NCBI GenBank assembly: GCA_002426795.1
Contig: DINQ01000011.1
Span: 124,001 to 188,000, forward strand
Direction of reading: 5' to 3'
Length of the DNA: 64,000 nucleotides
Origin: Bacteroidales bacterium UBA5536
Lineage (GTDB): Bacteria; Bacteroidota; Bacteroidia; Bacteroidales; F082
The position numbers were made by a program, and so were the translations under genes. Shown here piece by piece: positions 60,507-64,000 of this stretch. The notes beneath the pieces are model-generated. The model ran no database searches. It worked only from the letters and a program-made list of their open reading frames with translations, and was not told where the DNA came from. Each line of letters begins with the position of its first letter. The stretch's first letter is position 1.

Positions 60507-63500
60507 TTAAACAACCACATTAATGATTCGGTTTGGCACCACAATGATTTTTCTGATCTGTTTGCCTTCGATCCACTTTTGCGCCTCGGGTGATGCAAGA
60601 GCCGCCTGTTCGATATCCTTCACCGGAAGATCAATGGGCAGTTCCAGGTCGAAACGTTTTTTGCCATTAAATGATACCGGATAGGTAAAAGTGTTTTCTA
60701 CAAGGTATTGTTCATCCCATGCCGGAAAACTTTGCTTCACCACACTTTCGTCGTGGCCCAACAAATGCCAGAGTTCTTCGGCAAGGTGAGGAGCATACGC
60801 TGAAATCAGGATAACAAGTGGCTCAAGCACTTCACGTTTGTTGCATTTAAGATCGGCCAGTTCGTTGGCACAAATCATAAAAGCCGAAACAGCCGTATTG
60901 AATGAAAAACGTTCGATGTCTTCTTCAATCTTGCGGATTGTCTTGTGCAGAATCTTCAATTCGGCCTTGGTAGCTTTTTCGTCAGTGACCTCAAACTGCA
61001 GATCGTTGTTATGGAACAGCCGCCAGAATTTGCGGACAAACCTGAAAACACCCTCGATGCCTTGCGTATCCCAGGGTTTTGATTGCTCTAAAGGCCCCAA
61101 AAACATCTCGTACATCCGCAAGGTGTCGGCACCATATTTTTCTATTAACTCATCCGGATTTTGGACATTGTACTTCGACTTCGACATCTTCTCAACCTCA
61201 TTACCACAGATGTATTTGCCATCTTCGAGTATAAAGACAGATTCTGAAAAATGAGGTTGCCATTTTTTAAATGCCTCAATATCAAGTATGTCATTGTGAA
61301 CAAGACTAATGTCAACGTGAATGGGTTCGGTAAATTCCTCGCGGCCTTCGATGTTTTTCGATGCGAACAAAGGAACATTTTTCAAAGCTGGTTTTTCTTC
61401 AAAATCGGGCACATGCTCGCCCTTGAGGATACGCGAAACCTTGTCGAAAACCTGATCGATGTTTTCGAGTACATCCCTGATGGGAATCAGCAGCAGGCGA
61501 TAGCCTTTTTGGCGACAATATTCTTCGTAAGGATGCACCAGTTTTTCAAGTGCCTGCACCCTTCGCACTTCGATGATTAACTTGGCGTCTGGGCTGAAAA
61601 AGTCAAATTTGCGGTGACCATCCTTGTAATCCCTGATAAACTCCACACCCATTTGTTTGTTGCGCAGCCGTTGCCAGATGTGAAATTCAGCCATTTTCTC
61701 AGGATTGACACGGTAAACAAAACTCGATCGCCCCTGAATCATCCCCTGGTTGATCATCTTTCTGAAAGGCTCATCTTTACATGCCAGACCTATATCAAAA
61801 AGGAACATATTCCAGAAACGGCTGTAAATCAGGTGACCGGTTGCATGTTCGGCTCCGCCCATATACAAATCAACCTGTTGCCAGTAATCGTTGGCCTCTT
61901 TGCTGAAATACGCACCAGAATTCCACGGATCCATATACCTCAGGTAATATCCGCTCGATCCGGCAAAGCCCGGCATGGTATTGGTTTCGAGTGGGTAGCC
62001 ATCTTTTGTCTGCCAGTCTTTGGCGCGCGCCAGAGGTGGTTCGCCCGATTCTGTTGGCAGATAGGCATCTACCGGTGGTAGGTGTAGTGGCAGTTCCGTT
62101 TCGTCGAGCATATATGGCATGCCATCTTTGTAATAAACCGGGAAAGGTTCGCCCCAATAGCGCTGTCGGCTGAAAATTGCATCACGCAGACGGAAATTAG
62201 TGCGTGCGCTACCAATGCCTCTTTTTTCGGCTTCAGCCACAACAGCCAGAATGGCTTGTTTTACATCCATGCCGTTGATGAAACCTGAATTGATCAGTTC
62301 ACCTTCCTTGGCATCGTAGGATTCCTCCCAGGTCTGAGGATCAGAAGTCGCTTCGCCAGCCTGTTTCACAACCTGAATGATGGGAAGCTTGAAATGACGT
62401 GCAAAGGCAAAGTCGCGGCTGTCGTGCGCCGGCACAGCCATAATAGCGCCCGTCCCGTAGCCCATCAGTACATAATCGGCAATCCAGACCGGGATTTTTT
62501 GGTTTGTAAAAGGATTAATTGCGTAGGCTCCTGTAAACTGCCCGGTAACTTTTTTCACCTCAGTCATGCGCTCACGCTCTGAGCGGTTTTTGGTGCGGTG
62601 GATATAGTTGTCGATGGCATTTTTTTGCGCTTCGGTTGTGATCTTTGTCACCAACTCATGCTCAGGCGCCAACACCATGAAAGTTGCACCAAAAATTGTG
62701 TCGGGGCGGGTAGTAAAGACTTCTATAACATCTTTGGAGCCATCGAGTTGGAAACTGACAGTACCGCCCACAGATTTCCCGATCCAGTTGCGCTGAATGT
62801 CTTTGATCGAATCGGCCCACTCAAGGGTATCGAGGCCCCTCAGCAAACGATCAGCATACGCCGTAATTCGCAGCAACCACTGCTTCATCGATTTGCGTTC
62901 GACCGGATGACCGCCGCGTACCGAAAGGCCATCGCTCACCTCATCGTTGGCAAGCACCGTGCCCAACTCAGGGCACCAGTTTACAACGGTATCAGCCAGA
63001 TAAGCAAGCCGGTAGTTCATCAGGATTTCCTGCTGTTGGGTTTCGTCCATCGCCTTCCATTCTGTTGCCGAAAAAGAAGCATGGTCGCTGCAGGCGGCTT
63101 CAACCGATTCGCTTCCATTTTTAGCGAATCCTTCAATCAGCTGGCTGATAGGTTCTGCTTTGTCGGTTTGCTTATTGTACCATGAGTTAAACAGCTGAAT
63201 AAATGTCCATTGCGTCCATTTATAATAGTGTGGATCGCTGGTACGCACTTCGCGGCTCCAGTCGTATGAAAAACCAATTTTATCGAGCTGCTCACGGTAA
63301 CGGGCAATATTTTTTTCGGTTGTTATAGCCGGATGCGTTCCGGTTTGGATTGCGTATTGCTCTGCTGGCAATCCATAAGCGTCGTAGCCCATGGGGTGCA
63401 ATACATTGAAACCTTTTAATCTTTTGTAGCGGGCAAAAATGTCGGATGCAATATAGCCCAGCGGATGACCCACGTGTAAACCTGCCCCCGAAGGATATGG

Positions 63501-63617
63501 GAACATATCAAGCACGTAAAATTTTGGTTTATTTTGGTCGATATCAACCTTGTAGATTTGGTGTTCGCGCCAGAAATCCTGCCACTTTTGCTCAACAGCT
63601 GTAAAATTGTAATCCAT
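60507..63617 (-). CDS. leuS: Leucyl-tRNA synthetase with an inserted DUF559-like domain
   Basis: A 1036-residue class I synthetase that charges tRNA-Leu. It has the HIGH-type motif PYPSGAGLHVGH (residues 41-51), the CP1 editing domain (TTRPDTIFG at 302-310 and VPAHDSRDF at 395-403), and the KMSKS motif at 810-814. It is about 110 residues longer than typical LeuRS. The surplus lies at residues about 637-755, between VYRV and TEPIHVDISLVHND, just before the leucine-specific domain. This stretch contains a DUF559-like nuclease-fold module (see separate entry). The remaining regions appear normal, so the enzyme should be functional. It is 34 bases downstream of the dipeptidase gene and probably cotranscribed with it. 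Confidence 0.95.
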   Translation of the reverse strand: MDYNFTAVEQKWQDFWREHQIYKVDIDQNKPKFYVLDMFPYPSGAGLHVGHPLGYIASDIFARYKRLKGFNVLHPMGYDAYGLPAEQYAIQTGTHPAITTEKNIARYREQLDKIGFSYDWSREVRTSDPHYYKWTQWTFIQLFNSWYNKQTDKAEPISQLIEGFAKNGSESVEAACSDHASFSATEWKAMDETQQQEILMNYRLAYLADTVVNWCPELGTVLANDEVSDGLSVRGGHPVERKSMKQWLLRITAYADRLLRGLDTLEWADSIKDIQRNWIGKSVGGTVSFQLDGSKDVIEVFTTRPDTIFGATFMVLAPEHELVTKITTEAQKNAIDNYIHRTKNRSERERMTEVKKVTGQFTGAYAINPFTNQKIPVWIADYVLMGYGTGAIMAVPAHDSRDFAFARHFKLPIIQVVKQAGEATSDPQTWEESYDAKEGELINSGFINGMDVKQAILAVVAEAEKRGIGSARTNFRLRDAIFSRQRYWGEPFPVYYKDGMPYMLDETELPLHLPPVDAYLPTESGEPPLARAKDWQTKDGYPLETNTMPGFAGSSGYYLRYMDPWNSGAYFSKEANDYWQQVDLYMGGAEHATGHLIYSRFWNMFLFDIGLACKDEPFRKMINQGMIQGRSSFVYRVNPEKMAEFHIWQRLRNKQMGVEFIRDYKDGHRKFDFFSPDAKLIIEVRRVQALEKLVHPYEEYCRQKGYRLLLIPIRDVLENIDQVFDKVSRILKGEHVPDFEEKPALKNVPLFASKNIEGREEFTEPIHVDISLVHNDILDIEAFKKWQPHFSESVFILEDGKYICGNEVEKMSKSKYNVQNPDELIEKYGADTLRMYEMFLGPLEQSKPWDTQGIEGVFRFVRKFWRLFHNNDLQFEVTDEKATKAELKILHKTIRKIEEDIERFSFNTAVSAFMICANELADLKCNKREVLEPLVILISAYAPHLAEELWHLLGHDESVVKQSFPAWDEQYLVENTFTYPVSFNGKKRFDLELPIDLPVKDIEQAALASPEAQKWIEGKQIRKIIVVPNRIINVVV
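61413..61694 (-). other. DUF559-like nuclease-fold insertion in LeuRS
   Basis: Residues about 642-735 of leuS. The order of motifs matches DUF559 proteins (Vsr/PD-(D/E)xK-like): a helix with WQRLRNKQMG (648-657), the strand pair KFDFFSPDAKLIIEV (670-684) with Asp672 and Glu683 in the usual catalytic places, and a second half GYRLLLIPIRDVLENIDQVF (705-724). In typical members the second strand ends EVDGGQH; here it is EVRRVQA, so the third acidic residue (Asp) and the His are replaced and the domain may be inactive. The family assignment comes from motif reading. Confidence 0.65.
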
Positions 63618-63651
63618 ATAATTGTCAGGGTAATTTCTAAAATTCTTTGTC

Positions 63652-64000
63652 TTAATTTTTTAATGTGTGAAACGGCAGATCCAACAGTGGAAATTGCTCC
63701 CAGCCATTGTAATCGTAATGCCACCATTCGGAGAAATAGACCTCAAAGCCATGTTTACGCATGGTGTTGATGAGCAAGGTTCTGTTATGAATGGCGGTTT
63801 TAGTTGCATCTTCACAAGTGGGTGATGCCCGTCGTGTGAAGTTGTCATATTCTGTCGGCATTTCTAGTTCTTCGCCGGTTTTCAGATCGATGAGCGTCAG
63901 GTCGATAGCTGCGCCTCTGTTGTGCCGCGAACCATGCCAGGGGGCTGCGACAAAGAGTGTGTCGGGATACACTTCGTAAAAACGCAAAGTGGCAGTATAG
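63652..64000 (-). CDS. D-alanyl-D-alanine dipeptidase (VanX/DdpX family), partial
   Basis: The C-terminal 115 codons of a zinc dipeptidase; the N-terminus is beyond the right window edge (the reading frame is open to 64000). The visible part has the VanX signature APWHGSRHNRGAAIDLTLID, with the zinc His and Asp, and the catalytic-Glu/zinc-His motif FSEWWHYDYNG. The intervening loop (PTEYDNFTRRASPT) is also typical. It cleaves D-Ala-D-Ala, in many bacteria for cell-wall turnover rather than vancomycin resistance. It precedes leuS by 34 bases on the same strand. Confidence 0.88.
   Translation of the reverse strand, partial: YTATLRFYEVYPDTLFVAAPWHGSRHNRGAAIDLTLIDLKTGEELEMPTEYDNFTRRASPTCEDATKTAIHNRTLLINTMRKHGFEVYFSEWWHYDYNGWEQFPLLDLPFHTLKN

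Noticed and set aside
59663..60598. DUF3108 start at 60598
   Set aside because: The longer form would overlap the end of leuS by about 90 bases and adds a non-homologous stretch before the signal peptide.
61353..61709. Intein or intron in leuS
   Set aside because: The extra segment lacks intein splice-junction residues (Cys/Ser start, His-Asn end) and the frame continues without stop codons or intron structure, so an in-frame domain insertion is the simpler reading.
1..64000. CRISPR arrays, tRNA or rRNA genes, insertion sequences, prophage
   Set aside because: No spaced identical repeats, tRNA cloverleaf ends, transposase motifs or phage structural genes were seen on reading the intergenic regions and genes.

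Overview
The window is a chromosomal segment of a Bacteroidota bacterium, most like the anaerobic or facultative Bacteroidales/Marinilabiliales side of the phylum. The support is a type IX secretion (T9SS) sorting tail, Bacteroidota-type OstA-like and LptD proteins, Reg_prop and FG-GAP secreted proteins, many start sites preceded by the Bacteroidota -7 box TAnnTTTG with almost no Shine-Dalgarno sequences, and a sodium-pump methylmalonyl-CoA decarboxylase operon typical of propionate-forming members. No rRNA, tRNA, CRISPR array, prophage or insertion sequence was seen.

Layout. 1-3.8 kb: a glycan locus, a clan GH-A glycoside hydrolase joined to a C-terminal outer-membrane beta-barrel, followed by a carbohydrate-binding lipoprotein cut by the window edge. 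4.4-7.0 kb: a coiled-coil/winged-helix protein, DUF1289, a Reg_prop lipoprotein and uridine kinase. 7.2-11.4 kb: mce-mmdA-oadG-biotin carrier-oadB, behind a perfect CRP/FNR-type palindrome. 11.5-16.5 kb: an FG-GAP secreted protein and the archaeal-type amidotransferase pair gatD/gatE. 16.7-23.4 kb: envelope biogenesis (OstA-like, MlaD-like, cell-wall amidase, LptD). 23.5-26 kb: accessory patch with a YefM-YoeB toxin-antitoxin pair, a broken gene and small unknown genes. 26-31 kb: an AraC-type TPR regulator divergent from an ankyrin lipoprotein, an acyltransferase and a serine hydrolase, with direct repeats that look like its operator. 31.3-37 kb: small-molecule metabolism (RidA, PabA/TrpG, VOC, MBL hydrolase, two HMG-CoA-lyase-family enzymes, L-lactate dehydrogenase), with short period-7 tandem repeats in the gaps. 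37-46.5 kb: NTF2-like and SDR proteins, then three large signalling proteins (THI5-PAS-histidine kinase, PAS kinase, CheB-CheR-PAS). 46.9-53.5 kb: DUF1697, RlmH, a beta-barrel protein, a T9SS-exported papain-family protease and 3-methyladenine glycosylase. 53.6-64 kb: a giant alpha-2-macroglobulin-like protein without a thioester, a DUF3108 protein, leucyl-tRNA synthetase carrying an inserted DUF559-like nuclease-fold domain, and a partial D-Ala-D-Ala dipeptidase.

The most unusual items are the nuclease-like insertion in LeuRS, the archaeal-type GatDE in a bacterium, the hydrolase-barrel fusion, and the period-7 intergenic repeats. The assignments rest on reading the sequence and knowledge of families; no database search was run.
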